Positions 26,428 through 34,854 of a stretch of DNA of 64,000 nt are shown here, in pieces. The notes below the pieces were generated by a model. That model was given only the letters and a program-made list of their open reading frames with translations, was not told where the DNA came from and did not search any database. Position numbers and translations under genes: made by a program. Origin of the DNA: JAMQKA01 sp031569985 (lineage in GTDB: Bacteria > Bacteroidota > Rhodothermia > Balneolales > Balneolaceae); NCBI RefSeq assembly GCF_031569985.1, contig NZ_JAMQKA010000023.1:21123-85122 (forward strand). The letters run 5' to 3'. Position 1 is the stretch's first letter; every line of letters begins with the position of its first letter.

Positions 26428-26841
26428 GGTTACTAAAAATTAGGAACTGAGAATAACCACTCTAAGGGAGATACTTCGGAGCGGAGGTGTATAGAATGAA
26501 TAAAAATTGGAACCGAGATTTACAGGATTAGAGGATGCACAGGATGTAATATTTGTATTAAGAAGTAATCCTGTAGATCCTTTAATCCTGCCCATCCTGA
26601 TTCCAAGTGATGAAATGTGAAATAGAATGCCTTTACATACAAGTTAATCGGTTGTGCCGTGGAAGCTCACCGGGCGAACCGGAAAAATCTGGGCTAGATC
26701 CATTCTAAATAAAGTTGGTAACGTCCTCTTCAAATTCCCTTCACAAAAGTTTTATTTATTTAGAAGCTTGAAATTAGCATGCAAGGCCTTTTGGGCCTGA
26801 TCTCTGTTGGATCCAGAAGGATATTGATAGATTTACAGTTT
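26428..26841. other. Region upstream of the haem cluster
   Basis: This 414-bp gap should hold the promoter of hemH. It contains a heptamer-like remnant (26433-26460), a repeat of the AGGATTAGAGGATGCACAGG ... ATCCTGCCCATCCTG kind (26520-26602), and the palindrome CTAGA-N5-TCTAA at 26694-26708. No gene is seen; the open frame upstream of hemH is judged untranslated. Confidence 0.5.
26694..26708. promoter_or_regulatory. Candidate operator upstream of hemH
   Basis: CTAGA-N5-TCTAA followed by ATAAA. This closely matches TTAGA-N5-TCTAA followed by ATAAA at 45639-45653, ahead of the iron-binding lipoprotein gene. It lies 133 bp before the hemH start. An iron-responsive regulator of the DtxR or Fur type is possible, but that is inferred from two sites only. 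Confidence 0.35.
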
Positions 26842-27966
26842 ATGCCAGATCAAAAAATAAAATTGGGTGTCGTCCTTATGAATCTCGGTGGTCCCACCGG
26901 GGAGGATTATGTGCGCCCATTCCTGTACAACCTGTTTCGCGATGAGGATATCATTAAAATGGGCGGTGGTAAGCTGCAGGATGTTTTTGCAAATGTAATC
27001 GCTAAGTTCCGTGCTCCCAGCGTGGCAGAAGATTATGAAGAGATCAATGGCTGCCCAAAAGGGTGCACAGGGAACAAGCACTGCCCGAACCGAAAAAACA
27101 GCGTGGTATCCACATGCTGTTCCCCCATCAACGGGTTGACCGAGCAGCAGCGCCGGAGCCTTGAGAAGCATTTGAAGAAAGTTCTGCCGGGCAATGTTGA
27201 AGCCAATGTCTACACCTGCATGCGCTATTTTGTGCCGTTTGCTGAAACGACGATGCAGGATATGGTGGACGATGGTATCACGCATGCCGTTATGGTGCCC
27301 TTGTATCCCCAGTTTTCCTGGACCACGACCGGCAGCAGTTTCCGGGACTGGGAGACAAAGCGGAAAAAGAAGTTCGGTGATGATACTCCCTGGAAAGAAT
27401 TTCATGTCAAGAATTACTATCTCAATCCTGATTACCTGGAGGCGATGAACGCCCGCATTGATGAGGAACTGGATGCAATGGATGAGGAGACCCGGAACAA
27501 GACGCATCTCATTTTCAGCGCACACGGTACGCCTCTGCTGGAGGTAAAAAGTGGCGACCCCTATACTGCCGAAATCAAGGAAACGATGGAGGCGATCATG
27601 GAGATGCGCAACTACAAGGAGCCGTACTGGCTGGGCTACCAGTCGAAAGTGGGGCCCCAGAAATGGACACAGCCCAATACAGCAGAGCTGGTGGAGCGCC
27701 ACCTTGAATACGGTATAAAGAACTTTTTAATGGTTCCGATTGCGTTTGTGACCGACCATATCGAAACGCTATATGAACTCGGAATCGAATTGAAAGAGGA
27801 CCTGGAAGAGGAAGGATATGAGTTCGAGAACCTGGCCGTCATGAAAGGATTGAATGATCATCCTTCCTATATAAAGGCCCTTTCGGATGAAGTGATTAAC
27901 AAAATTGATCATCTGCTTCCTGAACAACAATCAAAAACTGATTTTAAAGACAAGGTTACTGCATAG
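26842..27966 (+). CDS. hemH: Ferrochelatase with a cysteine-rich insertion
   Basis: Inserts Fe2+ into protoporphyrin (or coproporphyrin) in the last or near-last step of haem synthesis. The start is ATG at 26842 (MPDQKIKLGVVLMNLGGP), giving 374 residues; the frame opens 21 codons earlier without family similarity. The family landmarks are MNLGGP, MRYFVPF, the catalytic His in FSAHGTPL and the Glu in TDHIETLYELG. Between IAEDYEEI-type sequence and SPINGLTEQQ, where the family normally has a short glycine loop, there are about 23 extra residues with five cysteines (71, 75, 81, 92, 93), plus Cys126 before MRY. They could bind an iron-sulfur cluster or zinc. First gene of the haem cluster; hemA follows after 2 bp. 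Confidence 0.93.
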   Translation: MPDQKIKLGVVLMNLGGPTGEDYVRPFLYNLFRDEDIIKMGGGKLQDVFANVIAKFRAPSVAEDYEEINGCPKGCTGNKHCPNRKNSVVSTCCSPINGLTEQQRRSLEKHLKKVLPGNVEANVYTCMRYFVPFAETTMQDMVDDGITHAVMVPLYPQFSWTTTGSSFRDWETKRKKKFGDDTPWKEFHVKNYYLNPDYLEAMNARIDEELDAMDEETRNKTHLIFSAHGTPLLEVKSGDPYTAEIKETMEAIMEMRNYKEPYWLGYQSKVGPQKWTQPNTAELVERHLEYGIKNFLMVPIAFVTDHIETLYELGIELKEDLEEEGYEFENLAVMKGLNDHPSYIKALSDEVINKIDHLLPEQQSKTDFKDKVTA

Positions 27967-27968
27967 AT

Positions 27969-29234
27969 ATGCAACACGTTGAGCAAGAACTTGCTGATTT
28001 TAGTGTGATCGGTGTCAATCACTGGGAGGCTGCGATTGAAGTACGTGAGAAATTCAGTCTCAGTGATCAGCAGAAAGAGAATCTCATCGACGGTGCACTC
28101 CGCGAGGGGATCGAAAGCCTGTTTGTGGTATCTACCTGCAATCGTACCGAAATTTTTGCCAAAGACACCGCTCCTGAAGAACTGATTCGATTGCTTATCA
28201 CCTACTCGGATGCTTCACTGGATGAGTTTCATCGTTACGGTTTTGAGAAGGTGGGACGCGCGGCCGTGGATCACCTGTTCCAGGTAACGGTAGGACTCGA
28301 TTCCCAGATCCTGGGTGATCTCCAGATCGTAAACCAGGTGAAGGAAGGGTATGAGTTTGCCGCCGGGAAAGACGCGGTATCCGGCGAACTGCACCGGTTG
28401 ATGCAGCATGTGTTCCGGGCACACAAGCGTTCGCGGAATGAGACCTCACTCGGTGAGGGAGCCGCAACTACGGCCTATGCTGCCGTTCAGTTTGCGATGA
28501 AGACGTTCGACAGCCTTACCGATAAAAATATTCTCTTGGTTGGAACTGGTAAGATCGGCAAGGTTACCTGCAAAAACCTTGTGAGCCTAGGTGCAAAGAA
28601 GGTGACGCTGGTCAACCGAACCCGCGATCGTGCCGAATTCGTGGCCGACAAGTATGACTTGGAGGTTGCTGATTATGATGATCTGCCCTCGCAAATTGAT
28701 GAGTCGGATTTAATTATTGTGGCCACGGGCGCTTCTGAACCGGTGATTACACTGGAAGATATGGAGCTGTCCCGGCAAGATGGCCGTTTTAAGGTGATGC
28801 TTGATCTTTCCGTACCGCGCAATATTGATCCCGAAGTGGGCTCGTTAGACTTCGTGGACCTGGCTAACATGGATTTCTTGGCCGATGTGACGGATGAAGC
28901 CTATCAAAAACGGGAAGAAAATATCCCGTTGGTCAAGAAAATTATAGATGATGAAATTACGGACTACCAAAACTGGTTAAGTCAGCAAAAGGTAGTGCCT
29001 ACGATTAAGGCACTGACCAGTAAGTTTGAGTCGATCAGGGAAGATGAGTTCGACTTTTTCAAAAATAAGATCAAAGACAGCGACCGGGATAAAGTTGAAA
29101 ATCTGACCCGTCGCATTGTCAACAAGATTGCTGCTTATTCTATTGAACACCTGCGCGATCATCACGAATCTGAGCAGGTGACCAAAGTGGTAAATGATAT
29201 GTTTAAGCTAGAAACCGATCGAAATCATGATTAA
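27969..29234 (+). CDS. hemA: Glutamyl-tRNA reductase
   Basis: First committed enzyme of the C5 pathway: reduces glutamyl-tRNA to glutamate-1-semialdehyde with NADPH. 421 residues with the catalytic cysteine (Cys57) in VSTCNRTEIF, the conserved LDSQILGDLQIVNQVK segment, the NADP-binding motif VGTGKIGK and a C-terminal dimerisation domain. It starts 2 bp after the hemH stop and overlaps hemC by 8 bp, so all three should be translated from one message. HemA activity is often feedback-controlled by haem, but nothing in the sequence shows that here. Confidence 0.95.
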   Translation: MQHVEQELADFSVIGVNHWEAAIEVREKFSLSDQQKENLIDGALREGIESLFVVSTCNRTEIFAKDTAPEELIRLLITYSDASLDEFHRYGFEKVGRAAVDHLFQVTVGLDSQILGDLQIVNQVKEGYEFAAGKDAVSGELHRLMQHVFRAHKRSRNETSLGEGAATTAYAAVQFAMKTFDSLTDKNILLVGTGKIGKVTCKNLVSLGAKKVTLVNRTRDRAEFVADKYDLEVADYDDLPSQIDESDLIIVATGASEPVITLEDMELSRQDGRFKVMLDLSVPRNIDPEVGSLDFVDLANMDFLADVTDEAYQKREENIPLVKKIIDDEITDYQNWLSQQKVVPTIKALTSKFESIREDEFDFFKNKIKDSDRDKVENLTRRIVNKIAAYSIEHLRDHHESEQVTKVVNDMFKLETDRNHD

Positions 29235-30150
29235 ACGCAAGACGCTTCGCATCGGAACGCGCGACAGTGAGCTGGCAACATGGCAAGCAAAAAAAGTCGC
29301 CCAACAACTTTCCAAGCTCGGCCAAGAAACCGAGCTTGTTTTCGTTAAGTCGGAGGGAGATATCGATCTCAGCACCCCGCTTACCGAGATGGGTGGGAAA
29401 GGAGTATTCACAAAAGCACTGGATGATGCCTTGCTGAATGATGAGATCGACCTGGCGGTGCACTCCTACAAAGACCTTCCCACCGAAAATCCGCTTCCTT
29501 TAAAAGTTGCAGCGGTACTTAAGCGAGCAGATGCCCGTGATACGCTTGTGGCTCCTGGCGGAACCGATTTTTTGGAAGATGAAGATTACGAGGCGGTTAT
29601 TGCCACCAGCAGCAATCGCAGGCGCGCGCAGTGGTTGAATCGCTATTCCAATCACACCATCACCAACATTCGGGGCAATGTGAATACACGCCTCCGAAAG
29701 GTGGAAGAAAATGAGTGGGACGGTGCAATCTTTGCTGCGGCCGGTTTGACCCGCATCGGGCTGGGCGACCATATTAGCCAGTACCTCGATTGGATGGTAC
29801 CTGCTGCCGCCCAGGGGGCTATGGCGATTATGATACGCGAGGAGGACTTGGTCTTGCAACGACTGCTCAACGATCTAAATCACCAGGAAACTGAGCTTTG
29901 TACCCGCATTGAACGCGATTTTTTGCACGACATGGAGGCCGGGTGCAGCGCTCCTGTCGGAGGATACGCCACGATTGAAGATGGCACCCTGCATTTCAAA
30001 GCGGTAGCCCTGATGCTGGACGGCAGCGAACGCTTCGATTTCGAAGTAAGTGAACCGGCTGAGGAGGCTGGTGAACTCGGCCACCGTGCGGCAGAAGAGT
30101 TGCTGAAGCAGGGAGCGTCAAAAGTGATCGATGAGATGAGTGAAGACTAG
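29227..30150 (+). CDS. hemC: Porphobilinogen deaminase (hydroxymethylbilane synthase)
   Basis: Polymerises four porphobilinogens to hydroxymethylbilane. The 307 residues begin LRIGTRDSELATWQA (the family N-terminus). VHSYKDLPTE contains the catalytic Asp region, RRAQW and IRGNVNTRLRK the substrate-binding arginines, and EAGCSAPVGG the cysteine that carries the dipyrromethane cofactor. The ATG lies inside the end of hemA (8-bp overlap), indicating coupling. Followed by a 201-bp gap with two REP-like palindromes before hemD. Confidence 0.95.
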   Translation: MIKRKTLRIGTRDSELATWQAKKVAQQLSKLGQETELVFVKSEGDIDLSTPLTEMGGKGVFTKALDDALLNDEIDLAVHSYKDLPTENPLPLKVAAVLKRADARDTLVAPGGTDFLEDEDYEAVIATSSNRRRAQWLNRYSNHTITNIRGNVNTRLRKVEENEWDGAIFAAAGLTRIGLGDHISQYLDWMVPAAAQGAMAIMIREEDLVLQRLLNDLNHQETELCTRIERDFLHDMEAGCSAPVGGYATIEDGTLHFKAVALMLDGSERFDFEVSEPAEEAGELGHRAAEELLKQGASKVIDEMSED

Positions 30151-30176
30151 TGTTATCGGCTATTTTGTGAGTTTTT

Positions 30177-30204
30177 GTAGCTCGAAGCAGCGCTTCGAGT
30201 TACG
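30177..30204. repeat. REP-like palindrome, CTCGAAGC/GCTTCGAG
   Basis: GTAGCTCGAAGC and GCTTCGAGTTAC flank AGC, giving a strong hairpin just after hemC. It may terminate or stabilise the upstream message, and resembles the GAGCT...AGCTC palindromes around the transposase at 57.5-58.3 kb. Confidence 0.55.
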
Positions 30205-30247
30205 ATCAGAAGAAGTAGCGCGTTGGGAAGGGAGTTATAAGTTGAGA

Positions 30248-30266
30248 GGGAGTTGTACTCCCGACC
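30248..30266 (+). repeat. REP-like palindrome GGGAGTTGTACTCCCGACC
   Basis: Palindromic core with a GACC tail. A second copy is at 31101-31118, and related forms lie at 60795-60809 and 62293-62306. All are intergenic. Confidence 0.6.
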
Positions 30267-30351
30267 ATTAAGGGCTTATAAATGAATTTCTGAATTTGGC
30301 TTATTGCGAATTGTAATATGTTCAATTGTTATTTGACACAGTTATCAATTT

Positions 30352-31083
30352 ATGCGACATGATAAGCACAACATACTGGTAACGCGGCCTCTCTCCGGGC
30401 AGCAGATTGAATACGCTCGTGTGATGGGTTTGAATCCAATTATCGAGCCGGCATTGGAGTTTGAATTTCCACAGTACTGGGATGATGTGCTGAGGGTTAT
30501 AAATGAGCATCCCAAAGCGGAATGGGTTTTTACAAGTGCAAATGGTGTAAAAGCGCTTGAACAATTGATGGAATCTGGCCTGCAGGTACGCCCTGAGACA
30601 CAGCTTTTTGCGGTGGGCTCCAAAACACGGGAGGCGCTGCAGGAGCTGGGGTTGGAATCAAAAGTTCCCGTCATTCAAGATGCACTGCATCTCGCAGAAC
30701 TGATAGCCGATGAGGGGAAAGTGGAATCGGTTATTTATTTTCACGGGAATCTGAGTCGTGATGAATTGTCCAATGGCCTGGAAAAGGAAGGGATAGCAGT
30801 CACAGAAATTGAGGTGTACAAAACCATAATTAATGAAGTATACCTGCCGGAAGAACCGATTTCTGCCATTCTCTTTTACAGTCCCAGTGCCGTAGAAGGA
30901 TTTAAGAAGGGAGCCGGGTTTGAAGATTCTGAGAGGTTGCCGGTGCTGTTTGCCATCGGTCCAACGACCGGTGAAGCCCTGGAGCAAGCCTCCGGGCAAG
31001 CAGTGGAAATTGCTGATCAACCCTCTACGGAAACGCTTTTGAGAAATGTATCACATTATCTTTTTAGCAAGGAAAAAGTTTAG
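30352..31083 (+). CDS. hemD: Uroporphyrinogen-III synthase
   Basis: Closes and inverts ring D of hydroxymethylbilane to uroporphyrinogen III. 243 residues with two Rossmann-like halves: ILVTRPLSGQQIEYARVMG at the N-terminus, the conserved EWVFTSANGVKAL, then AILFYSPSAVEGF and the C-terminal AIGPTTGEALEQ. HemD sequences vary greatly, but the position between hemC and hemE makes the call secure. It is separated from both neighbours by about 200 bp of palindromic repeats. A second, more divergent HemD-like gene is at 56788. Confidence 0.9.
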   Translation: MRHDKHNILVTRPLSGQQIEYARVMGLNPIIEPALEFEFPQYWDDVLRVINEHPKAEWVFTSANGVKALEQLMESGLQVRPETQLFAVGSKTREALQELGLESKVPVIQDALHLAELIADEGKVESVIYFHGNLSRDELSNGLEKEGIAVTEIEVYKTIINEVYLPEEPISAILFYSPSAVEGFKKGAGFEDSERLPVLFAIGPTTGEALEQASGQAVEIADQPSTETLLRNVSHYLFSKEKV

Positions 31084-31100
31084 TCTAAAAGAGGTTGGGA

Positions 31101-31203
31101 GGAGTTGTACTCCCGACCGGAGTTTGATCCGTAATGCGTAACCCGTGATGCGTTACTGCATGGTCTGTTAACCCAGTTACGCATCATGCATTACGCATTA
31201 ACC
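31101..31203. repeat. Composite repeat between hemD and hemE
   Basis: It begins with the REP-like palindrome GGAGTTGTACTCCCGACC (31101-31118) and continues with an ATGCGTAA-type hairpin: GTAATGCGTAACCCGTGATG near 31131 is roughly complementary to CATCATGCATTACGCATT ending near 31200. These fill most of the hemD-hemE gap. Confidence 0.55.
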
Positions 31204-31286
31204 TTACATCTTGTACTAGCAAAGGAGTGGCACTACAGAACGAGAATAATTTTCTGATAACTGACACTCTGTTAACTGAAAAAAAT

Positions 31287-32336
31287 ATGAGTAAAAATTT
31301 TCCGGCACTAAAGAATGATCTCCTGTTGCGTGCTCTGCGCGGAGAAGAAGTAGAACGCCCACCCGTTTGGATGATGCGCCAGGCTGGTCGTTATCTGCCG
31401 CAGTACATGAAAATTCGCGAGAAATATAGCTTTTTTGAACGCGTGGAAACGCCCGAGCTGGCCTGCGAGATTACCATACAACCGATAGATGAGTTAGAGC
31501 CCGATGCTGCGATCATTTTCTCTGATATTCTTACCGTTCCCCAGGCACTGGGCATTGATGTTGAGTTGGTGTCGGGCAAGGGCCCGGTGTTGCACAATCC
31601 GATTGCATCGGTTGATGATGCCTTTTCTATCATCTCAGAGGATGTGCCGGAAAAGCTGAACCATGTCATGGAGGCGATCACCCTTACCAGGAATGAGCTT
31701 AACGGGCGTGTTCCGCTGATCGGTTTTGCCGGGGCGCCGTGGACTCTCTTCTGTTATATGGTGCAGGGGGAGGGCTCCAAGAATTTCGATAAGGCGAAAG
31801 CATTTTTGTACCAGCATCCGAACGCTGCCCGGCACGTACTCAAAGAGCTAACCCGGGCTACCATTGACTACCTGAAAGCTCAGATTGAGGCGGGCGCCCA
31901 GGCCGTGCAGATATTCGATTCCTGGGCGGGGCTACTGGGGCCGGAAGATTTCAATGAGTGGGCCATGCCCTGGCTGATGGAAATAGCAGATGAAATCGAG
32001 GAAGTGCCGGTCATTCTGTTTGCCAAGGGCAGCTGGTATGCGCTGGAGAGGCTGAGCTTCAGAAGCAATGCCGCGGCCCTGGGAATCGATTGGACAATCA
32101 CCCCGGAATATGCCCGGGAAGCCACTCGAAACCGACTTACGCTGCAGGGCAACCTGGATCCCACAAAATTATTGGGACCTACTGACGAAATTCAGCGGCA
32201 AACCAAGCGAATGATTGACCGGTTTGGTAAGGACAAGTATATCGCCAATCTGGGTCACGGCATTCTACCCAACGTGCCTGTGGATCACGCCCGCGCTTTT
32301 ATTGATACCGTTAAGGAATATGGAACCACTGATTAG
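31287..32336 (+). CDS. hemE: Uroporphyrinogen decarboxylase
   Basis: Decarboxylates the four acetate side chains of uroporphyrinogen III to give coproporphyrinogen III. 349 residues from the ATG at 31287 (MSKNFPALKNDLLLRAL); an in-frame GTG 60 bp upstream is less likely. The N-terminal signature WMMRQAGRYLPQYMKIR is intact, as are FSDILTVPQALG, GFAGAPWTLFCYMVQG, IFDSWAGLL and LGHGILPNVP. Fourteen bases after its stop the left inverted repeat of the DUF559 cassette begins (32351). Confidence 0.95.
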   Translation: MSKNFPALKNDLLLRALRGEEVERPPVWMMRQAGRYLPQYMKIREKYSFFERVETPELACEITIQPIDELEPDAAIIFSDILTVPQALGIDVELVSGKGPVLHNPIASVDDAFSIISEDVPEKLNHVMEAITLTRNELNGRVPLIGFAGAPWTLFCYMVQGEGSKNFDKAKAFLYQHPNAARHVLKELTRATIDYLKAQIEAGAQAVQIFDSWAGLLGPEDFNEWAMPWLMEIADEIEEVPVILFAKGSWYALERLSFRSNAAALGIDWTITPEYAREATRNRLTLQGNLDPTKLLGPTDEIQRQTKRMIDRFGKDKYIANLGHGILPNVPVDHARAFIDTVKEYGTTD

Positions 32337-32350
32337 CACAGAAGCAAAAG

Positions 32351-32799
32351 AGTCCCCCTTTGAAGGGGGACTAAGGGGGATGACAAAACAGGAAGCAGAG
32401 CATGAGTAAATTCGAAAATCTGGACTATAATAAAGCTCTTAAAGAACTTGCCAAAAAACTTAGAAAAGACTCCACCCAAGCCGAGATTCGCCTCTGGACT
32501 GAACTGTTAAGAGGCGGTAAAATGAAAGGTTACACTTTCCTTCGTCAGCGTCCGGTATTGAATTATATCGCAGATTTTATGTGCAAAGAACTAAAGCTCA
32601 TCATTGAAGTTGATGGCTACACACATAACAAAGAGCGGTGGTGGAAAGATGAAGAGCGTCAAAAAGAACTTGAGGAATATGGTTTCACTATTCTTCGTTT
32701 TTCCGATGAAGAAATAATGAATGATATCATGAATGTCTCTCGTAGCCTAGAAGATTGGATTGAACGTCATCCCCCTGCACCCCCTTCGAAGGGGGACTC
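32351..32799 (+). mobile_element. DUF559 cassette with imperfect terminal inverted repeats, inserted at the hemF start
   Basis: The left repeat, 32351-32384, contains AGTCCCCCTTTGAAGGGGGA (then CTAAGGGGGATGAC). The right repeat, 32766-32798, reads GTCATCCCCCTGCACCCCCT (then TCGAAGGGGGACT) and is the reverse complement of the left one with a few mismatches and one missing base. Between them lies only the DUF559 reading frame, which runs in frame through the right repeat into hemF. Size, ends and placement look like a short mobile cassette. No clear target duplication is seen (CAAA occurs near both junctions but is weak). Confidence 0.65.
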
Positions 32800-33772
32800 A
32801 AACAAGCCTCTTAAAAAACGTTTTACCGAATTTATCTACGATCTCCAGGATCAGATCTGTGATACCTTGGAGGAGCTGGATGGCAAAGCCCGGTTCCGCC
32901 ATGACGACTGGGACCGCGAGGGTGGTGGCGGGGGACATACCCGCGTCATTGAAAAGGGCGACGTTTTTGAAAAGGGTGGCGTGAACGTTTCGACGGTACA
33001 CGGAGAGTTGCCCGAGCTCATTCGCCAGCGCTTTGAAGTGGAGCAGGGGTGGTTTTGGGCCGGGGGGATATCACTCGTAATTCACCCCCAGAGCCCGATG
33101 GTACCCACGGTACATGCCAATTTCCGTTATTTTGAGCTATACGACGATTCCGAAATGAACGAGATCCGGGATCAGTGGTTTGGCGGCGGTGCAGATCTGA
33201 CACCCTATTATTTGTGGGATGAAGATGCTGTTCATTTTCACCGCGCATTCAAGAAGGCGTGCGACAAACACGGCGATAAGCTTTATCCCAAGTTCAAAAA
33301 AGAGTGCGACGAGTATTTTTATAACGATCACCGGCAGGAAGCACGCGGTGTTGGTGGGTTGTTTTTTGATTATCTGCGTCCTACGGAACAGCGCGATGCT
33401 GAGGATTGGTATGCATTTACCACCGAGGTTGGAAAGGTTTTTCTGGACTCTTACGTCCCAATTGTTAAGCGGCGAATGGATGAACCGTTTAATGAAAAGC
33501 AACGCTATTTCCAGGAAATACGGCGCGGAAGGTATGTAGAGTTTAATCTTATTCACGATCGCGGCACGTTATTTGGGCTCAAAACCAATGGGCGCACCGA
33601 ATCAATCTTGATGAGTTTGCCTCCCCGTGTGCGCTGGGACTACGATTTTAAAGTTGAGGAAAACAGCAGAGAAGCGTATTTATTGAACCGCCTGGAAAAT
33701 CCAATTGACTGGATTGAATACAGCAAAAAACAGGAATTTGAGAACGCGGATAATGCAGGTATAACAGATTAA
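32402..33772 (+). CDS. hemF: DUF559 endonuclease-like domain fused to coproporphyrinogen-III oxidase (HemF)
   Basis: 456 residues. Residues 1-121 are a complete DUF559 domain (Vsr-like, PD-(D/E)xK superfamily): ELAKKLRKDSTQAEIRLW, FLRQRPVLNYIADF with the Asp, LIIEVDG with the Glu/Asp, and FTILRFSDEEI. Residues 122-133 (PPAPPSKGDS) are encoded by the right inverted repeat. From about 134 to the end it is an aerobic coproporphyrinogen oxidase: LQDQICDTLEELDGKARFRH, GGGGGHTRVI, NVSTVHGELP, GGGADLTPYY, GGLFFDYL and EFNLIHDRGTLFGL are all family blocks. No ATG exists between the cassette and the HemF domain, so hemF now uses the cassette start codon. Expected HemF reaction: coproporphyrinogen III plus oxygen to protoporphyrinogen IX. 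Confidence 0.9.
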   Translation: MSKFENLDYNKALKELAKKLRKDSTQAEIRLWTELLRGGKMKGYTFLRQRPVLNYIADFMCKELKLIIEVDGYTHNKERWWKDEERQKELEEYGFTILRFSDEEIMNDIMNVSRSLEDWIERHPPAPPSKGDSNKPLKKRFTEFIYDLQDQICDTLEELDGKARFRHDDWDREGGGGGHTRVIEKGDVFEKGGVNVSTVHGELPELIRQRFEVEQGWFWAGGISLVIHPQSPMVPTVHANFRYFELYDDSEMNEIRDQWFGGGADLTPYYLWDEDAVHFHRAFKKACDKHGDKLYPKFKKECDEYFYNDHRQEARGVGGLFFDYLRPTEQRDAEDWYAFTTEVGKVFLDSYVPIVKRRMDEPFNEKQRYFQEIRRGRYVEFNLIHDRGTLFGLKTNGRTESILMSLPPRVRWDYDFKVEENSREAYLLNRLENPIDWIEYSKKQEFENADNAGITD

Positions 33773-33845
33773 CAGTGATAAAATTAATCTGTGACCATCT
33801 GTCATATCCGTCTTATCTGCGTTCTAATGTACAAAGAAGATTACT

Positions 33846-34841
33846 ATGCCATACGGACAATTTCCTTACAAACGACCGAGAAGACTACGATCGAGCAGTG
33901 CCATCCGGGATATGGTGGCTGAAAATCACCTAAAGCCGGCCGATTTCATCGCCCCGGTATTTGTGATGGAGGGTGAGAACAAAAAGGAAGAGATCCCCTC
34001 CATGCCCGATTATTACCGGTATACCTTGGATCTATTGATAGATGAAATCCAGGAGCTCAAGGATGTCGGCATTCGTTCAGTACTGGTGTTTGTGAAAGTA
34101 CCCGACAGCAAAAAGGACAACGAGGGAACCGAAGCCCTGAATGACCAGGGGCTGATGCAGCAGGCGGTAAGAGCGATCAAAAAAGAGTTCCCCGACATAC
34201 TGGTAATGACCGATATCGCTCTCGATCCCTACAGCAGTTACGGTCACGACGGCATTGTGGAAGACGGGGAGATTCTGAACGATGAGTCGGTGGAGGTGTT
34301 GGCAGAGATGGCCGTAAGTCATGCCAAAGCTGGGGCCGACTATGTTGCTCCATCTGATATGATGGACGGACGAATTGGAGCGATGCGTGATGCGCTTGAC
34401 GAGGCTGATTTCAGACACACCGGAATTATGGCCTACAGCGCTAAATACGCCTCCAGCTATTACGGTCCATTTCGAGATGCCCTTGACTCCGCCCCCGGTT
34501 TTGGCGACAAGAAGACCTACCAGATGGATCCCTCGAATGTACGAGAAGCGATCAAGGAGGCCCAGATGGATGAACAGGAGGGCGCCGATATTGTGATGGT
34601 CAAGCCAGGCCTGCCGTACCTGGATGTGATCAGGGCAGTGAAAGAGTCTGTGCAGGTGCCGGTTTCAGTGTACAATGTTTCCGGTGAATACGCTATGTTA
34701 AAGACCGCTTCGGCCAACGGTTGGCTGAATGAGGAGGAAGCGATGATGGAAGCCCTGGTCGGCTTTAAACGAGCAGGCGCGGATTTAATCGCAACGTATT
34801 TTGCAAAAGCAGCTTCTAAGATATTAAACGAAAAGAATTAG
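33846..34841 (+). CDS. hemB: Delta-aminolevulinic acid dehydratase (porphobilinogen synthase)
   Basis: Condenses two aminolevulinates to porphobilinogen. 331 residues starting MPYGQFPYKRPRRLRSS, with the two Schiff-base lysines in AYSAKYASSYYGPFRDA and MVKPGLPYLD. The metal loop reads DIALDPYSSYGHDGI: the three cysteines of the zinc-type enzymes (DVCLCPYTSHGHCG in the family) are replaced by Ala/Asp/Asp, so this should be a magnesium-dependent, zinc-independent form. It lies 73 bp after hemF and 56 bp before hemL. Confidence 0.95.
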   Translation: MPYGQFPYKRPRRLRSSSAIRDMVAENHLKPADFIAPVFVMEGENKKEEIPSMPDYYRYTLDLLIDEIQELKDVGIRSVLVFVKVPDSKKDNEGTEALNDQGLMQQAVRAIKKEFPDILVMTDIALDPYSSYGHDGIVEDGEILNDESVEVLAEMAVSHAKAGADYVAPSDMMDGRIGAMRDALDEADFRHTGIMAYSAKYASSYYGPFRDALDSAPGFGDKKTYQMDPSNVREAIKEAQMDEQEGADIVMVKPGLPYLDVIRAVKESVQVPVSVYNVSGEYAMLKTASANGWLNEEEAMMEALVGFKRAGADLIATYFAKAASKILNEKN

Positions 34842-34854
34842 ATCGATAATTTTT

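Noticed and set aside
26779..26841. N-terminal extension of ferrochelatase by 21 residues
   Set aside because: The extension has no family similarity, and the ATG at 26842 places the first strand at the expected distance.
32402..32800. DUF559 as a separate gene followed by an independent hemF
   Set aside because: There is no stop codon at the end of the DUF559 part and no start codon before the first HemF block, so a single fused frame is the simplest reading.
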